A stretch of 64,000 nucleotides of DNA, taken from positions 38,125,424-38,189,423 of the forward strand of contig CM067504.1 of the NCBI GenBank assembly GCA_034509495.1. Reading direction: 5' to 3'. The stretch comes from Acestrorhynchus altus. Taxonomy: Eukaryota; Chordata; Actinopteri; Characiformes; Acestrorhynchidae. Position 1 is the first letter of the stretch, and every line of letters begins with the position of its first letter. The position numbers and the translations under genes were made by a program. The notes beneath the pieces are model-generated. The model was not told where the DNA came from and did not search any database. It worked only from the letters and a program-made list of their open reading frames with translations. Of this stretch, positions 36,901-46,429 are shown piece after piece.

Positions 36901-38484
36901 AGAACCTTCGGTTCTGTGACACAAGGTGATGAATCATTGCTTGTGATGGTGGAGGTCATGGGGGTTGTGGTGTCTGCTTTTCTTTTCACGCCCTTTTTCA
37001 GCTGAAGAAAAAAAAAAAGGGGGGGGAAAACTGTCTCAAATACTTTCCTTGTGCTGTAAGACACTCGGTTCACTGTTTCATTAGATTCCTGGAAAGTGAA
37101 CATACTGGTGTGTGTGTGTGTGTGTGTGTGACACAACATAATTGACACAACGTGGCTTATGACATCTCAGTATACATGTCTGAATATTTTGCATGCGGGG
37201 GACTAACTTGAGCTTCAAGCTGAACAGACAGCGGAGCAGAGGGGATGGTGTGAAGAGCTTCAGAAGGGATGACTGTCACGGTTTGCTGGAAGACCACTTC
37301 AGACACAGGAGACTGTGGCCTTATTTTCCCGAGTTCTGTTAAACACACAGTTACAGCAACTGAGGCATCAATTGTCAAGTACAGGGTTTTTCATTACTAT
37401 GGATTAAAGCTGCTCTTACAATGAACTGCAGCTGAAGAGAGTTTACAATGACAAAACACGTCCAAACCTACTGCATACCTGTAGGTGTCTTCCTCCGTCC
37501 TTTGAAAGGTGCCTTGTTGGTGACTGCAGCAATCTCACACTCTTGTTGGGGCATCTCTGCCACCTTTTCCAAGAACAGCTTCTCAAGCGCTTGAGCCATC
37601 AACACAATATCATCTCCTGGCTGAAGAAAACCAAACATTACTTTAAAATGAGCGTTTGTTTTTTCTGACAAAAATAAGACTGTTATGAGAATTCTCACCC
37701 GGTTGTACACGTAGCAGTTTGTGAACATTGTATTGAAGTCTTCAACACATTCCATTGCCTTCCAATAGTAATTATTCTCAAGACGTTTTCTGATGGTGCT
37801 CAAGTCCATCGGGGTTTTAATAATTGTATAGTAATCCTGAAACCAAAACCAGAAAAACACTGTAGTCAACAACACTGACTCAGAAGATATGTGTGCAAAA
37901 CAGCTGATCTGCGATTTAATTTGATGATACCATGAAGTGGAAATACAAACTGATCAGTTATCAATTAGACTTCTCCTCCTTTTCCTTAGATAAAACCTCA
38001 CATTTAGGACTTCTTATACTTTACTAGCCAAGCGTTTATGAGTTAAATCCCTGATATTAGTACAGCTTAAACACTGAAATGCACGTCACCATGCTGTCCT
38101 ACAAGAAACGTCTCTACATAAGAGAAACTGAGGAATACAGCCCATCTGTATTGTTATACTGGTGAATTAAATTTGCTAATATATTACTGACTTTCCGATT
38201 TCAGCTGTTCATCTGGTCATGGTCAGATTTGCTACTGCACTTTGACCTTGGAAGACCCTCGAGCTCTCCAGCCCCGTACATGAATGCATTAGACTCACAG
38301 GCAGGTTGAGTTGAACAGCATCCACAGGCTGTCTGAAGGGCCAAGAGAAGTGATGCCTCCAGAGAGCTTTGACCACCACCTTCTCGAGGTACTGCAACTG
38401 GTTAGTGAGCCGACCAGGCTTTTTGGGGTTCTTATATTCAGGGGGAGGGGGGTTCCCCTTCATGGTGAGAATGGCGTCAGACAT
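27883..38484 (-). CDS. brdt: brdt, bromodomain testis-specific BET protein (eighteen coding exons, whole gene span)
   Basis: BET-family chromatin reader that binds acetylated histone tails. Eighteen exons with matching phases sum to 3117 nt, or 1038 residues plus stop, against about 947 in human BRDT. Bromodomain 1 spans about residues 26-134, with the WPF shelf at 48-50 and acetyl-lysine Asn107. The basic motif KKGVKRKADTTTP is near 200-213. Bromodomain 2 runs to about residue 375, with WPF at 290-292 and Asn349. A Ser/Glu-rich acidic run and a Lys-rich segment follow, then the NET domain at about 507-580, a second Ser-rich run (about 627-660), a Pro-rich region (about 700-870), and a C-terminal module ending IDMTMQSDIMSTFEKNLD, the P-TEFb-binding tail. 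Adjacency to ephx4 favours BRDT over BRD2/3/4, although the Pro-rich exon is BRD4-like. Germ-line chromatin remodelling is the known family role; expression here is inferred. Confidence 0.9.
28663..28858 (-). CDS. brdt: brdt coding exon 17
   Basis: A 196-nt exon encoding (S)LTQQLAKSKLESQASKSEES, then DREMARKREQERRRREA. The last block is nearly invariant in BRDT and BRD4. The donor is GCC|GTAAGT at phase 0. Confidence 0.93.
29170..29765 (-). mobile_element. Tc1-like transposon in brdt intron 16
   Basis: Minus-strand frames give ICVWRQCCQ, PSVMVWVAVSYDARSSLTFT, TAQRYVNDVLKPVVLPFLNA and then, after a break, LNLQELRENIQAEWDGLSQN with NSIQ. These are the core and C-terminal blocks of a Tc1-family transposase. 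The frame is broken. It is in the same orientation as brdt, between exons 16 and 17. Confidence 0.85.
29846..30039 (-). CDS. brdt: brdt coding exon 16 (C-terminal module)
   Basis: A 194-nt exon encoding EIILKNAESWASLGKMATLT and then SSKESFQQFRKVAMEKEERE and RARKLQ. This matches the conserved IKNxxSWxSL ... FxQFRxxAxEKE block of BRDT and BRD4. The donor AGCAG|GTGCAG is at phase 2. Confidence 0.93.
30894..30994 (-). CDS. brdt: brdt coding exon 15
   Basis: A 101-nt exon encoding (G)FPALLSPLPSPMGLPSTNPV and PSGAKSQLITKNE. The acceptor is GTTCAG and the donor is GAG|GTAGAT at phase 0. It links the Pro-rich region to the C-terminal module. Confidence 0.8.
31386..31733 (-). CDS. brdt: brdt coding exon 14 (Pro-rich)
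   Basis: A 348-nt Pro/Ser-rich exon starting (A)LHSRLPPQPSRPSAKAAPL and ending LLKPQQE(G). The opening resembles the BRD4 segment PPALHNALPQQPSRP, recalled from memory. The acceptor is CTTCTTCAG and the donor is at phase 1. It is likely disordered. Confidence 0.82.
32324..32489 (-). CDS. brdt: brdt coding exon 13
   Basis: A 166-nt exon without its own start codon, found by splicing. It begins ASKRSGRPELKEPCRTLPPS and ends EEAASSPP, with donor CCAG|GTTAGG at phase 1. It is Pro/Ala/Glu-rich. Its place is set by phase continuity between exons 12 and 14. Confidence 0.75.
32657..32718 (-). CDS. brdt: brdt coding exon 12
   Basis: A small 62-nt exon found by phase and splice sites. The acceptor is CTTACAG, the coding is (E)QKDKKKQNKAPGRGNKSKNK and the donor is AAG|GTAAAG at phase 0. 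Its basic composition fits the segment after the serine run. Confidence 0.8.
32719..34743 (-). other. brdt: brdt intron 11, no other feature seen
   Basis: The longest intron within the coding part of brdt. No transposon ends and no open frame with recognisable similarity. A poly-A run of 16 lies at about 34485-34500. Confidence 0.6.
34744..34878 (-). CDS. brdt: brdt coding exon 11 (second Ser-rich run)
   Basis: A 135-nt exon encoding (S)EAAEPKDLTRPSRLSDS and then an almost pure Ser/Asp/Thr run. BET proteins carry a similar serine cluster after the NET domain. The acceptor is GGTGCAG and the donor TCAG|GTTAGC is at phase 1. Confidence 0.9.
35015..35104 (-). CDS. brdt: brdt coding exon 10
   Basis: A 90-nt exon encoding (Q)KNLKPEKRKETEKQNAGDES and then SSTKMYKAK. 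It matches the short basic linker after the NET domain. The donor is AAGA|GTAAGC at phase 1. Confidence 0.85.
35312..35586 (-). CDS. brdt: brdt coding exon 9 (NET / extraterminal domain)
   Basis: A 275-nt exon beginning WIKDGGYEFEEEVLAMSMSY. The extraterminal domain follows, with EDKRRLSLDINKLPGDKLGK, VVNIIKAREPTL and EEIEIDFETLKPSTLQALQS. This domain binds effector peptides in BET proteins. The phases (2 to 1) fit both neighbours. Confidence 0.96.
35676..35851 (-). CDS. brdt: brdt coding exon 8 (Lys-rich)
   Basis: A 176-nt exon encoding LKAVREQLQLLTQTPLLKPK and then a run of Lys, Glu and Ser (KKEKSKKEKKKKKDKRKAG), a likely nuclear localisation and coiled segment, ending in KSNSKSSG. The donor is at phase 2. 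Confidence 0.93.
35961..36176 (-). CDS. brdt: brdt coding exon 7 (acidic Ser-rich)
   Basis: A 216-nt exon encoding DVFESSFAKIPDEPRD, then a Ser/Asp/Glu-rich run and ERAQRLANLEEQ. The acidic serine cluster resembles the CK2-type phosphoserine segment that follows bromodomain 2 in BET proteins. Both ends are at phase 0. Confidence 0.93.
36333..36461 (-). CDS. brdt: brdt coding exon 6 (bromodomain 2)
   Basis: A 129-nt exon encoding KKMDNREYTDALQFAADIRL and then MFSNCYKYNPPAHEVVAMAR with KLQ. It carries the second acetyl-lysine-binding Asn (YKYN). Both ends are at phase 0. Confidence 0.96.
36636..37001 (-). CDS. brdt: brdt coding exon 5 (motif B and first half of bromodomain 2)
   Basis: A 366-nt exon that opens with LKKGVKRKADTTTPMTS, a BET-specific basic motif, and runs into bromodomain 2 through LSERLKYCNGILKELFAKKH, AMYAWPFYKPVDAEGLGLHD and EPMDLSTIK. 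Both ends are at phase 0. Confidence 0.96.
37208..37335 (-). CDS. brdt: brdt coding exon 4 (linker)
   Basis: A 128-nt linker exon encoding ELGKIRPQSPVSEVVFQQTV and then TVIPSEALHTIPSAPLSVQL with EAQ. It is low in known motifs. The phases (1 to 0) join exons 3 and 5 in frame, and the acceptor TTAACAG is good. Confidence 0.85.
37479..37620 (-). CDS. brdt: brdt coding exon 3 (end of bromodomain 1)
   Basis: A 142-nt exon encoding PGDDIVLMAQALEKLFLEKV and then AEMPQQECEIAAV and a basic KGRRKTPT end. This is the last helix of bromodomain 1 and the start of the linker. The donor ACAG|GTATGC is at phase 1. Confidence 0.95.
37699..37836 (-). CDS. brdt: brdt coding exon 2 (bromodomain 1)
   Basis: A 138-nt exon encoding DYYTIIKTPMDLSTIRKRLE and then NNYYWKAMECVEDFNTMFTN with CYVYNR. 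It holds the acetyl-lysine-binding Asn (YVYN). Both ends are at phase 0. Confidence 0.96.
38299..38484 (-). CDS. brdt: brdt coding exon 1
   Basis: The start codon is at 38484-38482. It encodes 62 residues from MSDAILTMKGNPPPPEYKNP to FSWPFRQPVDAVQLNLP, including the first bromodomain's ZA-loop WPF shelf. The donor is CCT|GTGAGT at phase 0. Confidence 0.94.
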
Positions 38485-38585
38485 GGTTGAGCGTGCTCCA
38501 AAGTGCGACAGGCGCAGAGAGGAGGATTTGGGAAGCTACGTCTGGGCAGCTCAGCGCTCATTACACATCCTCTGCTTGCGCCACA
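38485..38585 (-). other. brdt: Probable brdt 5' untranslated part of exon with start codon
   Basis: On the minus strand a pyrimidine-rich stretch and TTCACAG acceptor (38586-38588) lead into about 100 nt without an in-frame upstream ATG, then the brdt ATG. This implies at least one non-coding exon further upstream. Confidence 0.5.
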
Positions 38586-41240
38586 CTGTGAACAGGGAAA
38601 GCAGTTTGAGCAGTCATAGGACACAGCCTAAGACTATAGCTGCAAAAAGCTGTACAAAATTAAGAGCAAAACCTGTACACACTGGTTTACTAGACAGATT
38701 GGTCAGGACTGTTTTCCTGCTTCATTGATTCAGTTTTTCCCAGACTGATCTGACAGATAACATGATTCTAATTAATGAGTGAAAGACGTTAATAATTTTA
38801 CTATTTTAATCATTTAAACAATATCTAAAAAACTTCATCGCAACACCTTTGCCTGAATGCTTTTATCAGAGGCCCAATTAAACTAAGAAACCACCTTCAC
38901 AGTTGAAAGTTTGTAAAGTATAAAGCATTACTTTAATAAAAAGCCAATTAAATGACCCAACTAATAAACTGTCAAAACCTTGTTCAGACAAACTGGGTGT
39001 TACTAAAGGAAACCTCTAAAATACACAGGGCAGTGGTACTCCAGGACTAGGACTAAGAACCACTGGTAAAACATTTGTTTACCAAAATAAGTAAACAATT
39101 GTGTAAACAGAGACCACAAAGCACGCTCAACTGCTTTGTACTTCAATAGTGATCCTATAAAACCTGCTTAAAGTAGACATGCACTGCCACCTGCTGCTTA
39201 GACGTACGGGATGCATGTTATTTTTTGGCAATGATTCTCCAAATTGACTTAAATAATGAAATTATATAATTATACACATATTTACATTAAATATGTAAAC
39301 ACAATTATTCCCAAAACCTGATCTTAAGTGCAGCACAATTACATTTACAGCTCAAATGGTTCATTTCTGTAACCCAAACTGTAGGTCTGTATATTTATTC
39401 ATCAATCAGCTTTATTTTTAACCAAAACTGGAGCAGTTTCAGTGCATTCGAGCTGTGCTGATGGTAAAATGATACCTTTAAACCACTGTTGCAGCTTCAG
39501 AAACGTACAGCTCAGGGGTCTAACCCGGTCACTGCCCTGTGACCGCTCCTAAAACGGGTCTGTATCTACTCCTGACCACTTACCCCACATTACTTCTCAT
39601 AAAATCCTCTTGCAAAAGCTCAAATTCAGTTTAACGGAAAAAATTTTTTACATTACAAATACAGATCTTTCTCTGGATTTTATTCAACACTTTACAAAGA
39701 CACCTAGGAAAAACAAGTCCTACCAAGGACTTACAAACCATTTAAGGAAAATGACTAATGAAGAAGTAAAAGAAAGCTATAAACGAAACATTTGCGTGCT
39801 TTGCTGGAAATAAATCGTGGAGGATTTAGGCTTTATTTTATTTGAAAGCGACAAAGGTCCACAGGGACCCGAAAGAAAAGAAACAGAAGTGGTAAATGGA
39901 AGTTTTATTTGCTAAATGTACATTTTATACAAAAGTTATGATCTGTCCACCACTAAACAAGGAGACTGAAGGCTTAGGAAACACTGAATTTCACAAAGCC
40001 CTAAAGTACCACGGTAACACCCTCAATCTAACGTCCTAAATTCAACAATACGCCCTTAATTTAACACCTTTTTTCCTGATCTAAACTGAAGGAACGGTGG
40101 TTAAATTCAGGAAATTCTTTCATAAATCAGAAGGATTAAAGTAGGCCTGGGTGATAAAATGGTATTCATTGATGTCATGATCCAAACAGCAAGGGAAAAT
40201 CATTTTAATTGAGTTTTAAAGCTTAAAAATTGTTTGAACTTGCTCCGCCCCCTGCTCTTAGCTGCTCCTCCACTCTGCTCCCCCAAGCGCACTATGTAGG
40301 GGACATAAGACGAAAAAAGGAGTCCATTTCAATTTGTTTAATATAATAAATAAGATGGAATGGTTTAATGGAGTGTCATCGTATTTAATCGCATATCACA
40401 CTTTAATTTAGCTAAAATATATCTAGATAAATTCTGCTCCATGATTTAAAATCCCTAAAATCCAGCTCTCCCCTTCACTTCCCCCTCATTAGACTGTCTA
40501 AGTGTCCCAGCACCACATGGAGCTGAAACACACACGAATGAGTGAATAAACACTGTGTTTACAGATGTAAACAAGCAGAAACTGGAGCAGATCAAGGCGA
40601 GGGCGCATAATCCACGTGACCTCCGGCTGCATGATGCAATCGACCTGCCCGGTTGGGACAGGCGGCTGAAAAACAAGCTGCACAAACCATCACGTTCTCA
40701 TTTAACGCGGAAACGGGGCGCGTTCCGTTACTACCGTCACAGCTGAGAGTAAAGCTGCAGAAAGCCGCGTCTCTCCGTTCAGCGGAGGAGCTGGCGCTTC
40801 GCGGAATATAAACAACAAAATGGCGATTGGAGCGGGAGACACCAACGGCCGCGTCCCGATTTCCACACTCGCGCACTACGCACTCGCACTACGTAGGGCC
40901 GAAGAGTATAAACGGACTACACCCAAACTGCTTCTGCACTGGCTGGAGTTATACAGTATAACTATAACCAAAAATATTTAAAAATATTTTAGACTGGTAC
41001 CCAGTATAATAAAAATATTTTAGACTGGTACCCAGTATAATAAAAATATTTTAAATAATTTATACAGGTACCCAGTGCAACCACAAGGTATATTCTATAC
41101 AGACCAGCTCTTAATCATAGATAATTAAAATAATAATTGAAAGAAACCCCAAATACTATACTCGCCGAGTAATCAGCACTAACGAAAGCTCCCTAGATGC
41201 CTTCTTAGGGCGCTGCCCAAGCTCTCCTATTCTCTTCATA
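38586..41240 (-). other. brdt: brdt upstream intron and proximal CpG patch
   Basis: Mostly AT-rich and non-coding. A smaller CpG-rich patch at about 40590-40910 contains CAAAATGGCGATTGG, with YY1-like and CCAAT-like motifs, and could be a second start site. No protein recognised. Confidence 0.45.
40980..41075. repeat. 31-bp tandem repeat, about three copies
   Basis: Two exact copies (AAAAATATTTTAGACTGG with TACCCAGTATAAT) and a degenerate third, between the two CpG-rich patches upstream of brdt. Confidence 0.9.
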
Positions 41241-42120
41241 GGCGCCCTACAAAGGAAGCTCAGATTGGAACGCAGCCGCGCCGCCGCCCCCGACACATGT
41301 AAGAAAGGCGTGAACGCGCATGAAGACAGTCCCCCCCCCCCCCCCGACTCTCGCGCACGTCCCGTTCACATCGCCAGCCAAACAACATTACCTTTCCGTC
41401 TGTGGGACAACAACGAACAAATTAAACGGCCGACATTGAGACGTTTCTGTGCCGAAGAGCCTCTTCTGGAAAAGGCGGCCGAGGGAGGATCCTGCCGTTT
41501 CTACACCCGGGATACAGGAGCTCTACGTGCCCGAATCCAAAATAAAGTCTTAAAACCAGACGTTTTGCTTTATTTCTACGTTATTTTTGTCCACAAATAC
41601 CGGCGCGAGCGAGTCTTCAAATGGCGGACCAACGGCTCTGTGGAAGCCGCGGTATTTATACCCGTTCCCGGAGCACGCGCTCCGATTGGTCCACGCGCTG
41701 CACGTGCTCTCGGTTCTGCTTTTCTGAAACTCGCGGGGAAAAGGGGCAACAACCCGGACCAGGAGCCGAACAGAGTGTCCCCCCGCGGTGTGCTTCTGTG
41801 CGCTGCACTTAACACTTTAAAAACCTGCACAAACACACATACACGCGCGCGAGCGCGCGCGTCAGAGCTGCTCGACACACTACTGGTCCGTCCGCGTCAC
41901 ATGACCCGCTCTAGAATGTTCTGTCCTCGTCAGCAGCTCCGCGTCTGAAAACAACCCTACTGATCACCCCGTCCTGTGTCCCCGCACAGTGAGTCTCTCT
42001 CTGAGAGAATCTGCGGCTCAGCCGCTTCTGAACCTCAGAGGACACCGCGCCTACTGCGCACGCGCGGTCCATTGAGCCCCTGATTGGCAAATGAACTGAC
42101 GATTTATTGACGTCATATTA
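41240..42120 (-). promoter_or_regulatory. brdt: CpG-rich block, putative brdt promoter and first non-coding exon
   Basis: GC- and CpG-rich DNA upstream of brdt. In minus-strand order it holds a palindromic CRE TGACGTCA (42115-42108), an HSE-like AGAATGTTCT (41922-41913), CCAAT (41689-41685) and TATAAATA (41660-41653), predicting a start near 41625. A possible first-exon donor GGAAAG|GTAATG is near 41391. The long plus-strand open frame here is composition-driven. The motifs are seen; the promoter role is inferred. Confidence 0.6.
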
Positions 42121-42139
42121 ATTCGGACTGTTTCTCTTT

Positions 42140-42362
42140 ACCTGTTTGTGTCTGTGTGTCTCCGTGTCTGTCTCTCTGTCTCTCCGTCTGTCTGTGTCTC
42201 TCATTTTCCCTGTCTGTGTCTGTCTCTGTTTGTCTGTGTCCGTCTCTCTCTCATTCTGCCTGTCTTTCTCTGTCTCTTACTCTGCATTTATGTCTGTCTC
42301 TCTGTGTCTCTGTCTGCCTGTCTGTCTCTCAGCGTCTCTCTATGTGTCTGTCTCTCTCTATA
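42140..42362. repeat. (CTGT)/(CTCT) pyrimidine-rich degenerate array
   Basis: About 220 bp made almost only of C, T and G in CTGTCTCT units. It borders the distal end of the brdt CpG block. Confidence 0.95.
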
Positions 42363-43029
42363 TATATCAGTTTTTTTTTATAAATATTTTTTCTGCTATT
42401 TATTCATTTCTACAGCATATCTTATGTTTTGTATTTGTATAAGGTGCATCTTTGTCTTCCTGTTCTTTATCTACTTAATGGAAATTCTGCTGTAACAATG
42501 CAAATTTCCTGCAGTGGGATAATAAAAGACTATCTTGTCTTATTAATAGCTCACTATTTCTCATGCAGTTCTACACATTTTTAGCTTTTGCCATTTTTCA
42601 CATGCATGTAGACATTTGCATAATTTGGCAGTGTCATTTTTTGTAATTTGGAAAAGGAAATAAGGAAAAGATTTAAAATGAGGCAGTGAATGTGTAATTA
42701 AAATGTACAATATGCTTGAATTTAAAGGGTTTAATAAAAAGTATTGCATTAATATTTTATACACGCCCTCCATTACACACAGAGAATTGTGAATGTTTGA
42801 ACACTGGGATACAAATCATTTGCAGTCTCCTACCTTGAGATACTTTACCAGGCTTTTACTGCAACTGCTTGCTTGTCTTGTGATGCTGCTTGTCTTTATT
42901 TTTTGTCGTCAATATGTGAAAAGCAATTTCTTGAAAAAGTGCTTTCACAGTTGGTTTTGCATCATTATCCTTCAGTACTGTGAACGATGGTGCTGCAGCA
43001 TTTACTAATTCTGTCTTATCTAAACCTCA

Positions 43030-43800
43030 GACATTAGTTTGGTTTGCCCTTGATTGTTGAAGTGAGTGGGATCACAACAGTCAGATCCAAAGAGCTCTCT
43101 GAGGCTGTCAGAGAGAAAGGGGTAGATACAGATGAGTGTCGGAAGGGATTAAAAAAGTTCTCAGAACTATTAGAAATCAGCTGTTCCACGGACCAGAAAA
43201 TACCTTACAAGTGGAGAACATTTTAAACGACTGCCAACGTGGCCAGGTCAGGCTTTGCTAGCATGTTCAGCCCAAATGCAGACCACAAGATATGGAAAGA
43301 AGATCTAACAATCCTGAAACGTTGATGTCAAAGTGCAGCGTCTACCACCAGAAAGAGACCAAACAAGGGATGTTCATGGGAGATGTTCAAGGAGGACTCT
43401 CTTACTGTGAGATTTGGACAGATCTGCTTTGGACAGATTATTGGACACAAATCGGCGCAAATCAAACACAGCATTCGAGCACAGGAACCTCATACCAACT
43501 GTGAAGCATGGGGGTGGAGGTGTCATGGTTTGGAGCTGCTTTCCTGCAGCAGGGTCTGAGAGCTCCCCATCATAGAACACACTATGAGATCTTTATTGTG
43601 TCAGGGGTCTTGAGGAAACTGTAAGTCCATCTGTTCAGACTGACACTGAAAGAATTCTGCTTGGAGGATTGGGAAAATCTTTCCAGTCAATGTCAGAGGC
43701 TAGTAGACGGTTATAGGAGACACCTAATTGCCATTATTTTAGCCAAAGGAGGAAATGTCAGATATTAGGGTGTAAGGTGTCCTACACTGCATTGGGTGTC
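43030..43800 (+). mobile_element. Tc1-like transposon remnant
   Basis: An N-terminal-like KELSEAVREKGVDTDECRKG is followed by broken middle parts and PTVKHGGGGVMVWSCF (the 43498-43545 region). Related to the element at the left window edge. Several stops and shifts make it inactive. Confidence 0.85.
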
Positions 43801-44233
43801 CTGCATCTAAAAAAAAACACTGTAAATGCTTTTTGAAAGACTTTTCTTCAGTATTTCTTATTAAAGAAAATTATTATTAAATTCATATTAATTTTTTCTT
43901 ATTAAATGAAGATCATATGTCCACATGTTTAAATATGTTCAACTTTTCCACATGACTATATTTACTCGGGGCATACTTAGCCCAATTTTAATGCCTCTTT
44001 AGAGAATCATCAGGTGAAGAACAATTGAAGCACCCAAATGGTTCTATATAGAACCATTTCCTTTATTAAAGAACCCAAGAAGAGCCTCCCTTTCAAGAGC
44101 ACACTTAATACAAAATAATGTTTTAATTTAAGCAATGGGTTTTGTGTCTATCTGTTTGAGTTTACATAAAAATGACACTAGAGGGCAGCATAAGACATCT
44201 TTTATGTGATATTGTTTTTATTGTAGTGTAAAA

Positions 44234-44406
44234 CAGTGTTTTTCAACCCTAGTCCTGGAGGCACCCTACCCTGCATATTTTAAGGATTTCCCTGATCCCA
44301 CCAGTCAGCTCCACTAGTCAGCTCAATCAACTCATTTACAAGCCCCTCAGAGTTGCAGCAAAATGTCCAGTCCAATGCCTCTAGCACCAGGGTTGAGAAA
44401 CGCTGG
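44234..44406. mobile_element. hAT-like MITE
   Basis: The ends are CAGTGTTTTTCAACCCTAGT and, inverted, CAGCGTTTCTCAACCCTGGT, about 30-bp imperfect inverted repeats. The interior is non-coding. No clear 8-bp target duplication was found. Confidence 0.75.
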
Positions 44407-45136
44407 TGGTCTGTTCCTCAAAAGAGGAAAACAGAACATTTGAAAGAAGCCCATAAGAACTTCATTGATGCCTCTAATTGCTGCTGCAGATTCTGTTGAG
44501 ATTAGGATTAGGCATTCCTTTATTCCTCATTTTCCAGATGTGGTCACCGGCCCTGACCCTAAAGACAGTCCTAAACACATCCTTCACCCAGTGAAGCAGT
44601 TTTGACTGCAGTAATTTGGTGGGTCAGCTGATGTAGGGTTGGATCCTTACTCTGTAGAAACACTGTTTTAGACTAAACCTGCCAGGGTGAAGCAGATGAT
44701 GCAGGCCTCCACAGCCTTGTGATGTGGATGTGGTCAGCAAGGGAGGAGACACCTGCTTCTTCACCACATCCTAACCGTGTATATTCCTTCTCTCTGTTTG
44801 CTTTTCGACCATCCAGCAGGTCTGGCTCCCTCCGTTCTGCACCAACACACAAAGCCTGCCTGTTTATTTTACTGGCTAGAAGCTTCAAGTCCCTTTTCCT
44901 TGCTGAAATCAGGCCACGCTCAAAAATGGACCAATGGGGGTTGTGTGACCAACTGAACATCAACGTCAACTTCTGGTGTTTTATGTTGAGGTAACAAAGT
45001 CTGTACATTGACTCTGAAACGTGACGCACAATGTAATTATTATTAATATGAGATCATTAATCATAATGTTGGATTGGAAAAGGGTCTTTGTCTTTTTTAT
45101 ATTATGGGAAACAGCTGTTAGAGTTTGGGTTGGGTT

Positions 45137-45300
<164 letters not shown>

Positions 45301-46429
45301 AGCTTATTAATGTAGTGTGTATGGTCTGCATTGTGAGTTATGAATTGGAGCATAGACTCATATATAGTCCCTAACAGACCTTTAAAGGACATGTCCATCT
45401 TTTTTAAACATTTCATGCCTTTAGGATTAGAAGGTTCTATCTGCATTCTGAGCAGGTTTGTGATGTTGAGCCTTAAGTTTCTTATAGCTATGGCGTGACT
45501 ATTAGAACCTTTCTGTTTTCTAAACGAAAAGTCCAAAATGTAAAAAATACACCTCACATAATTTTAACAAGATGGTATAATAACCATATAATTCCAGGTG
45601 GACGATTTGTAAAGAATTCAATCATGTGTATAAAGTGATTGAGAGTGGTCTGGATAGTCTGTGAATTGGTTTACAGTAGCAAAACAAAGATGAAGCATCA
45701 CCGTTTCATTTTACTTTACAAGTGCAGAATAACCAAAAGTCACATGGTCTATGATGAAAATATGTAATATCCATAATAATCAACTAACCAACATATACCT
45801 TGTTTTGTATTTCATGTTGTTGATGGTAGTATAATTGTGGCTTTTGGTTAAATATATAATTTCAGCATCTTCTTCATAATGTGTGCAATAGTCACAACAC
45901 AGGATGGGCAATGTCACGTGGGTCATTATACACCTGCTTAGCTGGACACTAAGCTTAACACTGCCGCTCTCATTTACAATAATCTACTGGGGAATGGATT
46001 ATATCTGCCAATGCAATTTTATTTTAACTCCAGTCCTTCGAACACAAGAGAGGGCTTTATTAAAATCATGACGTTGCATCAGTGACTTCACCAGATTGTG
46101 ACGTGTGAATATTGCCCATAAGTAACAGCTTAACTGTTGAATATGCTTGAATATGGGTTTTTGATAAAGCATGGTCCTCATTTAAGTATAAGGGATTTGT
46201 TTATTGGATGAAGATTTACTATGTTTATGATTTTCACTGCTGAATTCGACAGCAGAAGTTGTCCTAGTGCAGGCCTAGTGTTTGCAAATGTAATGCATTT
46301 GTTGAATATTCTACAAATGCAATAAAAGACACTGTAAGGGGATGAATTTGAGATGCTTTTGGAAGAAACAGGATCACAAGCTGCCTAGAAACAGAAACCA
46401 GAAGCAAAAGTAAGGTTTCATGTTAGGGG

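Noticed and set aside
40814..40980. Small plus-strand frame starting MAIGAGDTNGRVPI
   Set aside because: It has a CpG-promoter-like context, but the protein matches nothing known and is short. It may be leader sequence or chance.
41265..41948. A 227-codon plus-strand open frame in the CpG block
   Set aside because: Its length comes from GC-rich DNA with few stop codons. The residues are Arg/Ala/Pro-rich with no known domain, and it overlaps the likely brdt promoter and first exon.
42146..42495. Ser/Cys/Leu-rich plus-strand frames of 75-115 codons
   Set aside because: Translation of the degenerate CTGT/CTCT array, with no conserved motif.
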